Below the pieces are notes generated by a model. The model was not told where the DNA came from, ran no database searches, and saw nothing but the letters and a program-made list of their open reading frames with translations. This document shows, piece by piece, positions 1-10,119 of a stretch of DNA of 41,224 bases. Positions within the stretch are counted from its first letter, which is position 1, and every line of letters begins with the position of its first letter. This DNA is from Hylemonella gracilis (lineage in GTDB: Bacteria; Pseudomonadota; Gammaproteobacteria; Burkholderiales; Burkholderiaceae_C): positions 1-41,224 of the forward strand of contig CAMAXR010000005.1 in assembly GCA_945862195.1 (NCBI GenBank), read 5' to 3'. Position numbers and translations under genes: made by a program.

Positions 1-153
1 CAAGGTGCTCTTGCCCGAGCCCGAGGCCCCGACAATGGCCACGGTTTGCCCGGCAGGCACCGCAAACTCAATATCGCGCAAAATATCAAGCGTCCCAGTG
101 GAGTCTGTGACCGACTTGCAGACTTTCTCCACGGCAATGATGATTTCTGACAT
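1..153 (-). CDS. ybbA: ABC transporter ATP-binding protein, YbbA/LolD type (N-terminal part only)
   Basis: Only the first 51 residues are in the window; the gene runs off the left edge. The translation from the ATG at 151-153 contains a clear Walker A loop, GASGSGKST, at residues 42-50. It is preceded by a typical ABC N-terminus (a conserved VPAGQTVAIVG strand at about residues 32-42). In E. coli, tesA lies divergently next to ybbA, the ATPase of a MacB/LolD-like exporter whose permease is ybbP, and the same arrangement is seen here. The role as an inner-membrane-associated ATPase of a lipoprotein or substrate extrusion transporter is inferred from family and context. Its start codon lies only 10 bases from the likely tesA start, so the promoters of the two genes must lie inside each other's coding sequence. 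Confidence 0.85.
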   Translation of the reverse strand, partial: MSEIIIAVEKVCKSVTDSTGTLDILRDIEFAVPAGQTVAIVGASGSGKSTL

Positions 154-157
154 AAGG
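154..157 (+). promoter_or_regulatory. Shine-Dalgarno AAGG deciding the tesA start
   Basis: AAGG sits 6 bases upstream of an in-frame TTG at 164-166. The in-frame ATG codons at 137 and 140 have no purine-rich sequence at the right distance and would overlap the divergent ABC gene. This favours the TTG start. Confidence 0.5.
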
Positions 158-163
158 CTTTCT

Positions 164-799
164 TTGTTTCAACGCTACTGTATCGCGGCTCTGACGCTGC
201 TGTGGGCCCTAGGGTCGCCCCTATTTGCGCTTGCACAAGGCACAACTCCACAAGCCACGATTGTCGTGCTTGGTGACTCTCTAAGCGCCGAGTATGGTCT
301 TGAACGCGGAACCGGCTGGGTGGCCTTACTGGCCAAACAAGCACCCAAGCACCGCGTGGTGAACGCCAGCATCAGCGGCGACACCACTTCGGGAGGCCTC
401 AGCCGTCTGCCCAGCGTGCTCAGCCAACACCGCCCCCATGTGGTGGTGATTGAACTGGGCGCCAATGACGCGCTGCGGGGCTTATCTTTAAACGCCACCC
501 AAGACAACCTCACTCGGATGGTGAGCGCGGCACAACAGTCTGGTGCGCGCGTGCTGCTGGTGGGGATGCAGGTACCTCCCAACTACGGGCCCGATTACAC
601 CCAAAAGTTTGCAGCCCTCTTTAAGCAGGTCGCGCGCTCCCAAAACGTGCCCTTGGTGCCCTTTTTTCTGCATGGTGTGGCAGATGCGCCTGACGCTGTA
701 CAGATGTTTCAGGCCGATCGCATCCACCCCAATGCATCGGCCCAAGCGCGCATGCTGCATAACGTGTGGCCTGAACTCCAAAAACTGTTGCCCCGATGA
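164..799 (+). CDS. tesA: Arylesterase / lysophospholipase TesA, SGNH hydrolase, exported
   Basis: From the TTG at 164 the protein has 211 residues. A signal peptide ends near ALAQ (residues 22-25). The four SGNH blocks are visible: GDSL at 37-40 (nucleophile Ser39), SGDTTSGG at 71-78, GAND at 99-102, and D185/H188 in ADRIHPN. This matches E. coli TesA in length and layout: a periplasmic thioesterase/lysophospholipase acting on acyl-CoA and lysophospholipid esters. The open frame reaches back to base 5, but that part is antisense to the ABC gene and does not look like protein. The ATGs at 137/140 remain alternatives and would add 8-9 residues before the signal peptide. The stop overlaps the mnmH start (ATGA), so the two genes are probably translated together. 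Confidence 0.9.
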   Translation: MFQRYCIAALTLLWALGSPLFALAQGTTPQATIVVLGDSLSAEYGLERGTGWVALLAKQAPKHRVVNASISGDTTSGGLSRLPSVLSQHRPHVVVIELGANDALRGLSLNATQDNLTRMVSAAQQSGARVLLVGMQVPPNYGPDYTQKFAALFKQVARSQNVPLVPFFLHGVADAPDAVQMFQADRIHPNASAQARMLHNVWPELQKLLPR

Positions 800-1881
800 G
801 CCTTAAATTGATGCCAGCCACCGAAGTCGTGGCGCGCTTGGATGAATTTGACACCATCGTTGACGCGCGCAGTGAAGACGAGCATGCCCTAGACCGCCTG
901 CCCCATGCCTTGAACTGGCCCACCTTGAACAACGCCGAACGCATTGAGGTGGGCACCCTTTACAAAGACAACGCGTTTGAAGCTAAAAAACTGGGTGCAG
1001 CCTTAGCGGCGCGCAACATCAGTCAACATATTCAGCAACAGGTGATGGACAAGCCCAAATCTTGGCAACCCTTGGTGTATTGCTGGCGCGGCGGCAAGCG
1101 AAGTGGCTCTTTGGCTTTGGTCTTGAGTGAAATTGGGTTTAAGGTCACCCTGATCGAAGGGGGATACAAAGCCTTTAGACAAGCCATGCTGCAAGACTTG
1201 CTGCAGAAGGTGCAGCACTTTTCTTGGCATGTGGTGTGTGGCACCACGGGGTCCGGTAAAACCCGTTTGTTACAAGCCTTGGCCCAAGCAAGCGCACAGG
1301 TTCTGGATTTGGAGGCATTGGCCCACCACCGCAGCTCGGTACTGGGCGCTTTACCTGGCATTGCGCAACCGTCTCAAAAACAATTTGACATGCGCATTTG
1401 GAATGCCCTGCGCTCCTTAGACCCGACAAAACCTGTGTTTGTGGAAAGCGAGAGCAAAAAGGTGGGCAATGTGGCTGTGCCTGAGGCCCTGATTTTGGCC
1501 ATGCGAAGCGCACCCTGCCTGAACTTAGAGCTCCCTTTAGAAGAGCGTGTGGGTTTGCTTATGGAAGACTACGAACACTTCGTGCTCCATATCGATGTCT
1601 TTTGTAATCGGCTTGAAACTCTGACCCCCTTGCGCGGCAAGGAGGTGGTACAACGCTGGGTGCAACAAGCTCAGCAGGGGCAGCTCGATACCGTGGTGCG
1701 CGAGCTGCTCATCAGCCATTACGACCCGGTGTATCTTCAGTCCATGCAACGCAACTTTGCGCAATTTGACCAAGCCCAAGCGCTGACGCCCCAAAACCGC
1801 TCACAAGAGGCCATGGCAGAGCTGGCCCAGCGCCTTCACCTACAAAGAGCCGGTCAGCGAAAAGCCAAATTAAAAGCTTGA
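796..1881 (+). CDS. mnmH: tRNA 2-selenouridine synthase MnmH (SelU/YbbB)
   Basis: The protein has 361 residues, close to E. coli MnmH (364). An N-terminal rhodanese domain (about 1-130) carries the catalytic cysteine in CWRGG (C96). A C-terminal P-loop domain has GTTGSGKT at 149-156. The family geranylates 2-thiouridine at the tRNA wobble position and then replaces sulfur with selenium from selenophosphate, for tRNA-Lys, -Glu and -Gln. The sequence shows both catalytic modules intact. The selenophosphate synthase gene selD is not in the window. Translation starts at the ATGA overlap with tesA. The 3' end runs 28 bases into the opposing metC gene. Confidence 0.93.
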   Translation: MSLKLMPATEVVARLDEFDTIVDARSEDEHALDRLPHALNWPTLNNAERIEVGTLYKDNAFEAKKLGAALAARNISQHIQQQVMDKPKSWQPLVYCWRGGKRSGSLALVLSEIGFKVTLIEGGYKAFRQAMLQDLLQKVQHFSWHVVCGTTGSGKTRLLQALAQASAQVLDLEALAHHRSSVLGALPGIAQPSQKQFDMRIWNALRSLDPTKPVFVESESKKVGNVAVPEALILAMRSAPCLNLELPLEERVGLLMEDYEHFVLHIDVFCNRLETLTPLRGKEVVQRWVQQAQQGQLDTVVRELLISHYDPVYLQSMQRNFAQFDQAQALTPQNRSQEAMAELAQRLHLQRAGQRKAKLKA

Positions 1882-3047
1882 TCCAAATCGGCTTGTAGAT
1901 CTTGCACGTTTTCAAAACCGGTTGAAAAACGCAATACATGGCCACGTTGCAGGTGCTGCGGCCATACTTCTCGCATCGTTTGCAACTGATAAGGCACCAC
2001 CAAGCTGACCGGCCCACCCCAGCTGTAGCCCATTTTGAAGAGCTTTAAACTGTTGCAAAAAGCATCTACTTGGTCTTGGCTGAATGAGCTGCTGAGGACC
2101 ACACTAAACAGTCCAGCTGCCAAATCTTTCCGCCCACACACAACCCGCCAGTGCTCATGCCCGGGAGAACCCGGCAGGGCCGGATGCAACACCTGCAACA
2201 CCTCAGAGCGGTTTTGGCACCACTTTGCCAGGGCTCTTGCCGCTTGGTCTTGCGCTCGGTAACGTAGCTCTATGGTGGGTAAAGATCGCAAGATGGCCTC
2301 TACATCGTTGCCGCCCACACCCAAACCCAAGCGCATGTGGCTCAACTTGAGCTTGAGGTGCAAAGCAGGGTCTTGGGTGCTGATACTGCCCATCAAGACA
2401 TCGCCACCCCCGCTGGGGTACTTGGTGAGCGCATGGGTGGTGATGTCCACAGCCAAATCAGGCTCCAATGCAAAAGGCTCAAACGCTAAACCTGCGCCCC
2501 AAGTATTGTCCAAAGCGCAAGTCACACCGGTTTGTTTGCACAGGCGCACCAACTCCAACAGATTAGGGAACTCCATGGTCACCGAGCCTGCAGCCTCCAA
2601 CCACACCAGCCGGGTTTTAGGACCGATGCGTCGCTCCAAATCGGCTGGGTCCATGGGGTTGTAGATGTGGTGTGTGATGCCCCAGTTTTGAAGCTCGCCC
2701 TGCGCCAGTGCCTTGCTGGGGCCGTAGCAGTTGTCGGGAATCAGCACCTCGTCGCCAGACTTCAATAAGGCCTGGTTGACCGTAGCAATAGCCGAAAGTC
2801 CGCTGGGCACCAACAGGCATTGAACGCCGCCCTCGAGCTCGGACAAACGCTCTTCCAGCAAAAACGTGGTGGGGGTGCCGTGCAAGCCGTAGGTGTAGCC
2901 GGTTTTATCTTTCCAGTCGCTGGCCCTTAAGGCTTGCGCTGTTTGAAAGTAAATGGTGGACGCTTTGTAAATACCGGGCTGCGGCGCAGCAAAAGACTCA
3001 GGGGGCTGATAGGGGTGATGGATCAGTCGGGTGCTGCGGCCAGACAT
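1854..3047 (-). CDS. metC: Cystathionine beta-lyase MetC (PLP-dependent)
   Basis: The 397-residue protein belongs to the Cys/Met metabolism PLP enzymes. The cofactor lysine is K209 in THALTKYPSGGGD. D180 (ALDNTWGAG) is the residue expected to pair with the pyridine nitrogen, and the YTYGLHGTPT stretch at 51-60 matches the active-site tyrosine/arginine loop of the beta-lyase subgroup. The reaction cleaves cystathionine to homocysteine, pyruvate and ammonia, the step before methionine synthase. The first codon follows the stop of the upstream phosphoribosyltransferase with one base between (TGACATG), so they are probably translationally coupled. It ends inside mnmH on the other strand. A cystathionine gamma-synthase or gamma-lyase role is less likely from the motif pattern but cannot be excluded by eye. 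Confidence 0.88.
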   Translation of the reverse strand: MSGRSTRLIHHPYQPPESFAAPQPGIYKASTIYFQTAQALRASDWKDKTGYTYGLHGTPTTFLLEERLSELEGGVQCLLVPSGLSAIATVNQALLKSGDEVLIPDNCYGPSKALAQGELQNWGITHHIYNPMDPADLERRIGPKTRLVWLEAAGSVTMEFPNLLELVRLCKQTGVTCALDNTWGAGLAFEPFALEPDLAVDITTHALTKYPSGGGDVLMGSISTQDPALHLKLKLSHMRLGLGVGGNDVEAILRSLPTIELRYRAQDQAARALAKWCQNRSEVLQVLHPALPGSPGHEHWRVVCGRKDLAAGLFSVVLSSSFSQDQVDAFCNSLKLFKMGYSWGGPVSLVVPYQLQTMREVWPQHLQRGHVLRFSTGFENVQDLQADLDQAFNLAFR

Positions 3048-3048
3048 G

Positions 3049-3573
3049 TCACACCTTCCATTTGGCTAGCAATTCATCAGGTTTCAGGCGGTCGTAGCCT
3101 TCAAAGGGCTGGTGGATCCAAGGGCTGGTGGGCAAATGCTCCACAGAATAATCAGACTCAAAGGTCGATTTGCCCTTGGTCCAAATGACGGCACTTTTAA
3201 GCTCCACGATGGCGGGGTACTTGTGCCGAAGCTCTTTGATCACAGCTTCCATGGTGAATCCGGTATCGGCCAAGTCATCTACCAACAAGACCCTACCTGC
3301 AATCTCGCCCCGTGGGGTGGTGATGTAGCGGGCAATATCGAGTTGCCCCTGTTCGGTACCCGCCTGAGCACGGTAGGAACTCGTTGACATGATGGCCAAA
3401 GGTTTATCAAAAATTCGCGACAAAATATCGCCTGGTCGCAAGCCCCCGCGGGCTAAACACAAAATGGTGTCGAACTCCCAACCCGAACGGTACACCTTAA
3501 GCGCCAGCTTTTCAATGAGGTTGTGGTATTCCACGTAGCTCACATAAAGGTGTTTGCCGTCTTCGGTCAACAT
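3049..3573 (-). CDS. Purine phosphoribosyltransferase (guanine/xanthine type)
   Basis: The 174-residue protein has the type I PRTase signature VLLVDDLADTGFT at 95-107, which binds PRPP. An ARGGLRPGD loop lies at 41-49. A C-terminal SPWIHQPFEGY segment resembles the purine-binding WIEQPW region of E. coli xanthine-guanine PRTase (Gpt). The likely role is salvage of a purine base to its nucleotide in the cytoplasm. It lies 33 bases after purA, so synthesis of AMP precursor and base salvage are grouped, and it is coupled to metC. The exact base preference cannot be read from sequence alone, so no symbol is given. Confidence 0.8.
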   Translation of the reverse strand: MLTEDGKHLYVSYVEYHNLIEKLALKVYRSGWEFDTILCLARGGLRPGDILSRIFDKPLAIMSTSSYRAQAGTEQGQLDIARYITTPRGEIAGRVLLVDDLADTGFTMEAVIKELRHKYPAIVELKSAVIWTKGKSTFESDYSVEHLPTSPWIHQPFEGYDRLKPDELLAKWKV

Positions 3574-3606
3574 GTGGGCGCTCCTATTGGGTCAGGCAAT
3601 ACAAGC

Positions 3607-4986
<1,380 letters not shown>

Positions 4987-5001
4987 CTAAAAGTTAAAAA
5001 A

Positions 5002-6150
5002 TCAAAGTTGGAGCAGCTTCCACTGTCCGTCGATCTCGCGCAACTCGCGGTCGCAATAAAACTCATGGATTTCGCTCTCATGGCCCGGCAACACACGGAC
5101 CACGGTTTCGCCCTGCCCGCGCAACCTCACAATGGCTTGACGCAAAGTATTAGATTCGCTCCAAGGTGCACGAATCGCTGCACGCAAAGGCACCTCGGGC
5201 ACCAACCCCACCAAGGTTTTAAGGTCCAAGCTAAAACCCACCGCTGGACGTTTGCGCCCAAACACCGCACCCACCTCGTCGTACCGACCACCTCGCAAAA
5301 TAGCGTCGTGCTGGCCCGTGGCATACACCGCAAAACGCAAACCGCTGTAGTAGGCGTAGCCACTGAGGTCGGCCAAATCAAAGCTCATGTTGGTGTCTGG
5401 CAAATGCTGCGCCAGCCACTTGAGTTGGCTCAAGGCCTGATGCATCAAGGGTGAGGACGGCAAGACACGCTCAGCTTCTTCGAGCACACTTGCATCGCCA
5501 TAAAGCCTAGGCAATACAGCTAAGGCCTTGCGCGCTGCGTCTGGCATATCCAAAGTGAGCTTTTGCAGCCAAGTGCTATCTTTGACTGACAAGGCTGTAT
5601 GCAAGTCAGCCATCACCTCTGGCGACAAATCCAGCCCTTGCACCAACGCATTGACCACACGCACATCGGCCACATCGAGGGTAACACCCTTCACGCCCAC
5701 AATGTGAAGGCTGTCAAGAGCCAGCTCTATGGCCTCCAAATCTGCTTCAAGGTCCGCATGCCCATAAATTTCAGCGCCAAACTGCAAGGGCTCACGTGTG
5801 GCATGGGGGCTCGACGGGCGCGCGTGCAGCACGGGACCGCAGTAGCACAAGCGGGTCACGCCTTGGCGATTGAGCAAATGCGCGTCAATGCGGGCTACTT
5901 GAGGGGTGGTATCCGCTCGCAGCCCTAAGCTGCGGCCAGACAATTGGTCCACCAGCTTGAAGGTTTGTAAATTGAGTTCTTGCCCCGTGCCGGTCAGCAA
6001 AGACTCTAAATGCTCCAGCATGGGGGGCATGACCAACTCGTAGCCGAAGCATCGGGCCATATCGAGGAGTTCGCGACGAAGTTCTTCGATGCGTAGCGCC
6101 TCAGACGGCAACACATCGGCAATGTGATCCGGCAGGACCCAAGCAGCCAT
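5002..6150 (-). CDS. hisZ: ATP phosphoribosyltransferase regulatory subunit HisZ
   Basis: The 382-residue protein has the class II histidyl-tRNA synthetase catalytic fold, with a motif-2-like [11 protein letters not shown] at 77-87, but lacks the anticodon-binding domain expected of HisS. A true HisS (440 residues) is encoded at 13304-14626, so this one is the HisZ paralogue. HisZ pairs with the short form of HisG to make the histidine-regulated ATP phosphoribosyltransferase, step one of histidine synthesis. The presence of HisZ predicts a short HisG elsewhere in the genome. It sits between hflC (42-base gap) and purA. Confidence 0.93.
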   Translation of the reverse strand: MAAWVLPDHIADVLPSEALRIEELRRELLDMARCFGYELVMPPMLEHLESLLTGTGQELNLQTFKLVDQLSGRSLGLRADTTPQVARIDAHLLNRQGVTRLCYCGPVLHARPSSPHATREPLQFGAEIYGHADLEADLEAIELALDSLHIVGVKGVTLDVADVRVVNALVQGLDLSPEVMADLHTALSVKDSTWLQKLTLDMPDAARKALAVLPRLYGDASVLEEAERVLPSSPLMHQALSQLKWLAQHLPDTNMSFDLADLSGYAYYSGLRFAVYATGQHDAILRGGRYDEVGAVFGRKRPAVGFSLDLKTLVGLVPEVPLRAAIRAPWSESNTLRQAIVRLRGQGETVVRVLPGHESEIHEFYCDRELREIDGQWKLLQL

Positions 6151-6192
6151 GGAAATGGGGGAAACAGTTATAGAAGCTTGGATTCTATCGGG

Positions 6193-7092
6193 CTACTTTT
6201 TGCCGCCCGCCGCTCCGCCTTGACCACGCATGACTTTGAAGAATTCAGAACTCGCAGGGTCGAGCACCATGACATCGCTCTTCTTGTTAAAGGTGGCCTT
6301 GTAGGCCTCTAGGCTGCGGTAGAACTGCGCAAATTGAGGGTCGCGTCCAAAAGCATCGGCGTACAAGCGCGCCGCTTCGGCGTCACCTTCGCCTTTGATT
6401 TTTTGAGCATCACGGTAAGCATTGGCCACAGTGACCTCGCGTTGGCGTTCGGCATCGGCACGAATTTTTTCACCTTCAGCACCGCCCGTAGAACGAAGCT
6501 CGTTGGCCACACGCTTGCGCTCGGCTTCCATACGGCGGTACACCGACTCGGTGATGGCGTCCACGTAATCGGCACGGGTGATGCGCACGTCCACCACATC
6601 AATTCCCCAAGGCTTACCGCCACGAACTTTATCGAGCACCTCACGCTTGACGTCGTCCATCAGCGCTTCACGCTTGAGCGACAACAAATCTTTGACGGTG
6701 CGTTTGTTAATTTCTTCCTGAAAAGCATTGCGCACCACACGATTGAGTTGGCTGGCGCCTGCGCCTTCGTTCAAGCCCACATTGCGGATGTACTCGGTGG
6801 GATCGGTGATGCGCCAACGCACATACCAGTCGATCACCACCCTTTGTTTTTCAGCGGTAAGCATGGGCTCAGTGTCTGGACTGTCAAGGGTAAGGAGGCG
6901 CTTGTCCAAAAAGTTCACGTTTTGGAACGGTGGGGGCAATTTGATGTTCAGGCCCGGCTCGGTAATGACCTCTTTAATTTGGCCCAAGGCATAGACCACG
7001 CCAAACTGTCGCTGGTCCACCACAAACAACATGGAACTGGCCAGTGCCAACACCACCAGAAACGAAGAAACTACAAATCCAATGCGGTTCAT
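6193..7092 (-). CDS. hflC: FtsH protease modulator HflC
   Basis: The 299-residue protein has one N-terminal membrane segment (about residues 5-24) followed by a stomatin/prohibitin (SPFH/band 7) domain. A long charged helical stretch, rich in E, R, A and K, runs from about residue 150 to 250. HflC and HflK assemble into a large periplasmic cage around the membrane protease FtsH and limit its access to membrane substrates. Its ATG has AGGAG 6 bases upstream, and this Shine-Dalgarno overlaps the TAG stop of hflK. This fits tight co-translation of the two subunits. Confidence 0.94.
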   Translation of the reverse strand: MNRIGFVVSSFLVVLALASSMLFVVDQRQFGVVYALGQIKEVITEPGLNIKLPPPFQNVNFLDKRLLTLDSPDTEPMLTAEKQRVVIDWYVRWRITDPTEYIRNVGLNEGAGASQLNRVVRNAFQEEINKRTVKDLLSLKREALMDDVKREVLDKVRGGKPWGIDVVDVRITRADYVDAITESVYRRMEAERKRVANELRSTGGAEGEKIRADAERQREVTVANAYRDAQKIKGEGDAEAARLYADAFGRDPQFAQFYRSLEAYKATFNKKSDVMVLDPASSEFFKVMRGQGGAAGGKK

Positions 7093-7101
7093 ATGGGGCT
7101 C

Positions 7102-8463
7102 CTATCGGGTATCACGGTCGCGGGAACGGCCAGCATCGCGCGAGCGCAAATCTACCGGCGGACTCACTGGGGCGGCTGCTGGCGGCAGCATGGGGGCGGC
7201 ACTTGATGCTGGCCCGTTGGCATCTTGAGCCGAACTCATCTGCATGATTTTGTCTAAGGGCAAATACAGCAAATTAGAGCCTTGATGCGTCTCTACCAAT
7301 ACCTTGGTGACGTTGCTGTACATCTGCTGCATGCTCTCTAAGTACAAGCGGTCTCGGGTCACTTGCGGGGCTTTTTGGTATTCGGCCAAAACAGAGCGGA
7401 ACCGTTGGGAATCACCTTGTGCCTGAGCCACGATGCGCGACTTATAAGCTTGGGCCTCTTCGTTCAAGCGGGAGGCCGTACCTTGCGCCCTAGGAACCAC
7501 GTCATTGGCATAAGCCTCAGCTTCGTTTTTAGCGCGCTCACGCTCTTGGCCTGCCTTGAGCACATCGTCAAAAGCGGCTTGAACTTGCTCTGGTGGGCGA
7601 ACGCCGCCTTGCTGCATGTTGATACCCACCACCTCAATGCCGACTTTGTATCGGTCCAAGATGTTTTGCATCAAAGCGCGAACCCGCGGGGCAATTTGGT
7701 CGCGCTCTTCAGACAAGGCCGCATCCATTTTCATCTTGCCCACCACCTCGCGAACAGCGGTTTCTGCCGCTTGCACCACTGCCTCAGCAGGGTTTTTGCT
7801 TTCAAACAAATAGGCACGGGCGTCATTGAGGCGGTACTGCACTGCAAACTTGATTTCCACGATGTTTTCATCTTCGGTCAGCATGGCCGATTCGCGCAGT
7901 CCTGTAGCCTTGATGATGGTGTCGCGCCCCACATCCACAGAACGGATTTGGGTCACAAACACCAGTTCATGGCGCTGAATGGGGTAAGGCATGCGCCAGT
8001 TAAAACCCGCACCCACTGTGGATTTGTAGCTGCCAAATTGGGTAATGACGGCTTGCTGACCCTCTTGCACAATAAAAAAGCCCGTACCTAACCACACCAA
8101 CAGAGCTACCACGGCCACAGCAACCAAACCCAATTTGGCCGAACGGGAGTTGGGATTGAATCCACCACCAAATCCGCCGGAGCCTCCTGGCTCACCGCCC
8201 TGACCACCACCTTGGCGGCCGGATCCACCGCCGCGAGTTCCAAACAAGCCACCCAGCTTGCGATTGAAGTCGCGCCAAATTTCGTCCAGATCTGGTGGAC
8301 CGGCATTGGGACGACGGCCCTGACCTTGCGGATGTTGGCCCTGTGGATTCTGCCCTGACGCACCAGAATCTTGCGAAGGGTCTTTGGGGGAGCTGGGCTC
8401 CCCAGCTTGTGGGGATGCTTGATCGTCGCTTCGGCCCCAGCGAGGGTCGTTTAGGTTGAACAT
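7102..8463 (-). CDS. hflK: FtsH protease modulator HflK
   Basis: From the ATG at 8461-8463 the protein is 453 residues and begins MFNLNDPRWGR. The frame stays open upstream to 8547, but only through a TTG and an ATG without Shine-Dalgarno, and the extra 28 residues do not look like HflK. The order is: a Pro/Gly/Gln-rich cytoplasmic tail (residues 1-105) with PPDLDEIWRDF at 56-66, a membrane segment at about 111-131, an SPFH domain, and a charged helical region. The last about 40 residues are rich in Ala and Pro. The partner HflC follows directly. A 99-base gap separates it from hflX, so hfq-hflX-hflK-hflC keeps the order known from E. coli. Confidence 0.93.
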   Translation of the reverse strand: MFNLNDPRWGRSDDQASPQAGEPSSPKDPSQDSGASGQNPQGQHPQGQGRRPNAGPPDLDEIWRDFNRKLGGLFGTRGGGSGRQGGGQGGEPGGSGGFGGGFNPNSRSAKLGLVAVAVVALLVWLGTGFFIVQEGQQAVITQFGSYKSTVGAGFNWRMPYPIQRHELVFVTQIRSVDVGRDTIIKATGLRESAMLTEDENIVEIKFAVQYRLNDARAYLFESKNPAEAVVQAAETAVREVVGKMKMDAALSEERDQIAPRVRALMQNILDRYKVGIEVVGINMQQGGVRPPEQVQAAFDDVLKAGQERERAKNEAEAYANDVVPRAQGTASRLNEEAQAYKSRIVAQAQGDSQRFRSVLAEYQKAPQVTRDRLYLESMQQMYSNVTKVLVETHQGSNLLYLPLDKIMQMSSAQDANGPASSAAPMLPPAAAPVSPPVDLRSRDAGRSRDRDTR

Positions 8464-8562
8464 GCCCCGAATTCGGGTCAAAAGGATAGTTTTAGACATA
8501 GTGTGAAGTCTGACAGGTCTTCGTAAATATGAATGGATTGTGCCCAATCCCTCAACAAAAGG

Positions 8563-9714
8563 TTAATAGGGCACTGAAAACTGGGCCAATAGCTGGGTAA
8601 CTGAGGAGCTTGCCACAGGGGCAGGGTGCTCCGGATCTTCGGTGACCCGCTCTGCTAGCAACTGCCTGAGCACGGGCAAACCGTCTCCAGAACGGGCGCT
8701 GACAAACACACGGGGCACCAAATCGCCATGCAGCTCATACATATCGCGCCACACGCGGGGGCGGCGCTCCGGCTCCACTGCATCCATTTTGTTAAAGACC
8801 AACACCATGGGGATGTTTTGGGCGCCAATTTCTTGCAACACACTTTGAACCTGAGCAATTTGCTCAGGGTAATCAGGGTTAGAGGCATCCACCACATGCA
8901 ACAGCAAATCGGCATCGACCGCTTCTTGCAAGGTGGCCTCAAAAGCATCTACCAAGCCGTGCGGTAAATCTCGAATAAATCCTACGGTGTCCGACAAGGA
9001 GACCGAGCGCCCTGCCTCACCCAAATACAACTGACGCGTGGTGGTGTCCAAGGTGGCAAAAAGCTGGTCGGCCGCATAAGTGCGCGCTTTGACCAAGGTA
9101 TTGAACAAGGTCGATTTACCCGCATTGGTGTACCCCACCAAGGAGATGGTGAAAGCAGACCGCCTCTCGCGTTGACGGCGCTGGGTGTGGCGCTGGCGCT
9201 TGACCTTGATCAAACGCTCTTTGGTGCGTTTGATGGATTCCCCAATCATGCGGCGATCCAATTCAATTTGGGTTTCACCAGGGCCGCCTCGCATGCCAAT
9301 ACCACCAGCCTGCCGCTCCAAGTGCGACCACCTGCGCACCAAGCGTGTGCTGAGGTACTGCAAACGCGCCAATTCCACTTGTAATTTGCCTTCATGGCTG
9401 CGCGCACGCTGGGCAAAAATTTGCAAAATCAGCATGGTGCGGTCGTTCACCGGCATGTCCAAGTGGCGCTCTAGATTGCGCTGCTGGGCTGGGCTTAAGG
9501 CCTGATCAAACAGCACCTCGCTCGCGCCATGCTGCTGGGCCAAGAGTTTGATTTCGTCCGCCTTGCCTGAGCCTATAAACAACGCCGCATCGGGCGCTTT
9601 GCGCTTGCAAACCAACCTGGCCACCGGCTGCAAACCCGCCGTTTCGGCCAACAAACCCAACTCTTCAAGGCTGGCGTCAAAGTGGGGCAAGCCCAAATCA
9701 ACGCCCACCAACAA
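8563..9714 (-). CDS. hflX: Ribosome-associated GTPase HflX
   Basis: The given start is the TTG at 9712-9714 (383 residues), the first start codon by standard rules. The true start is probably a little upstream (see findings). The HflX N-terminal domain covers about 1-185, including the GGIGMRGGPGETQIE linker at 137-151. The G domain has GYTNAGKS at 194-201, DTVGF, and NKMD. It binds the 50S subunit and splits stalled 70S ribosomes after heat stress in E. coli. Compared with E. coli HflX (426 residues), the C-terminal domain is short and ends in FSVPY. It follows hfq with no gap if an upstream start is used. Confidence 0.92.
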   Translation of the reverse strand: MLVGVDLGLPHFDASLEELGLLAETAGLQPVARLVCKRKAPDAALFIGSGKADEIKLLAQQHGASEVLFDQALSPAQQRNLERHLDMPVNDRTMLILQIFAQRARSHEGKLQVELARLQYLSTRLVRRWSHLERQAGGIGMRGGPGETQIELDRRMIGESIKRTKERLIKVKRQRHTQRRQRERRSAFTISLVGYTNAGKSTLFNTLVKARTYAADQLFATLDTTTRQLYLGEAGRSVSLSDTVGFIRDLPHGLVDAFEATLQEAVDADLLLHVVDASNPDYPEQIAQVQSVLQEIGAQNIPMVLVFNKMDAVEPERRPRVWRDMYELHGDLVPRVFVSARSGDGLPVLRQLLAERVTEDPEHPAPVASSSVTQLLAQFSVPY

Positions 9715-9740
9715 GGTGGTGTTCGTAGCAGATTGGGTAA

Positions 9741-10013
9741 TCAGCGAGCAGCCTCAGGGGTTTCGGCCGCTTCGGAACCATCGGCAGGACCATTGGTGAA
9801 GTTGACGGCTCGGCCTGGCACTATGGTCGAAATGGCATGCTTGTAGACCATTTGGGTCACTGTGTTGCGAAGGAGCACCACGTACTGGTCAAAAGATTCA
9901 ATTTGACCTTGCAGTTTGATACCGTTGACCAGATAAATGGAAACGGGCACATGTTCGCGGCGCAAGATATTTAAGAAAGGGTCTTGCAAGAGCTGACCTT
10001 TATTGATGTTCAC
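9741..10013 (-). CDS. hfq: RNA chaperone Hfq
   Basis: Starting at the GTG at 10011-10013, the protein has 90 residues. The Sm1 region ([10 protein letters not shown] through [12 protein letters not shown]) and the Sm2 motif YKHAIST at 57-63 are complete. A short acidic, Ala-rich tail follows. This start gives an N-terminus (MNINKGQ) that fits the family, and GGA lies 7 bases upstream. An in-frame TTG at 10029-10031 would add six residues but has no Shine-Dalgarno. Hfq forms a hexamer that pairs small RNAs with mRNAs in the cytoplasm. It lies between der and hflX, as in related betaproteobacteria. Confidence 0.94.
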   Translation of the reverse strand: MNINKGQLLQDPFLNILRREHVPVSIYLVNGIKLQGQIESFDQYVVLLRNTVTQMVYKHAISTIVPGRAVNFTNGPADGSEAAETPEAAR

Positions 10014-10074
10014 GATATTTTCCGTGTTCAAAAAGTTAATAAGATGTTGAAGTTAACACAGTCAGCAAGGGGTA

Positions 10075-10086
10075 CCTAGACCTAGA
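10075..10086. repeat. Tandem CCTAGA x2 in the hfq leader
   Basis: The 106 bases between der and hfq are AT-rich and hold a perfect direct repeat of CCTAGA. No clear -35/-10 pair could be settled here, although the hfq promoter is expected in this stretch or inside der. The function of the repeat is unknown. Confidence 0.35.
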
Positions 10087-10119
10087 TCAGATATCCACAC
10101 CATATTTGGGAAAAAGAGC

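Noticed and set aside
6334-7206. 290-codon open frame on the plus strand across hflC
   Set aside because: It is antisense to a clear HflC, has no recognisable domains and follows the third-position bias of the real gene.
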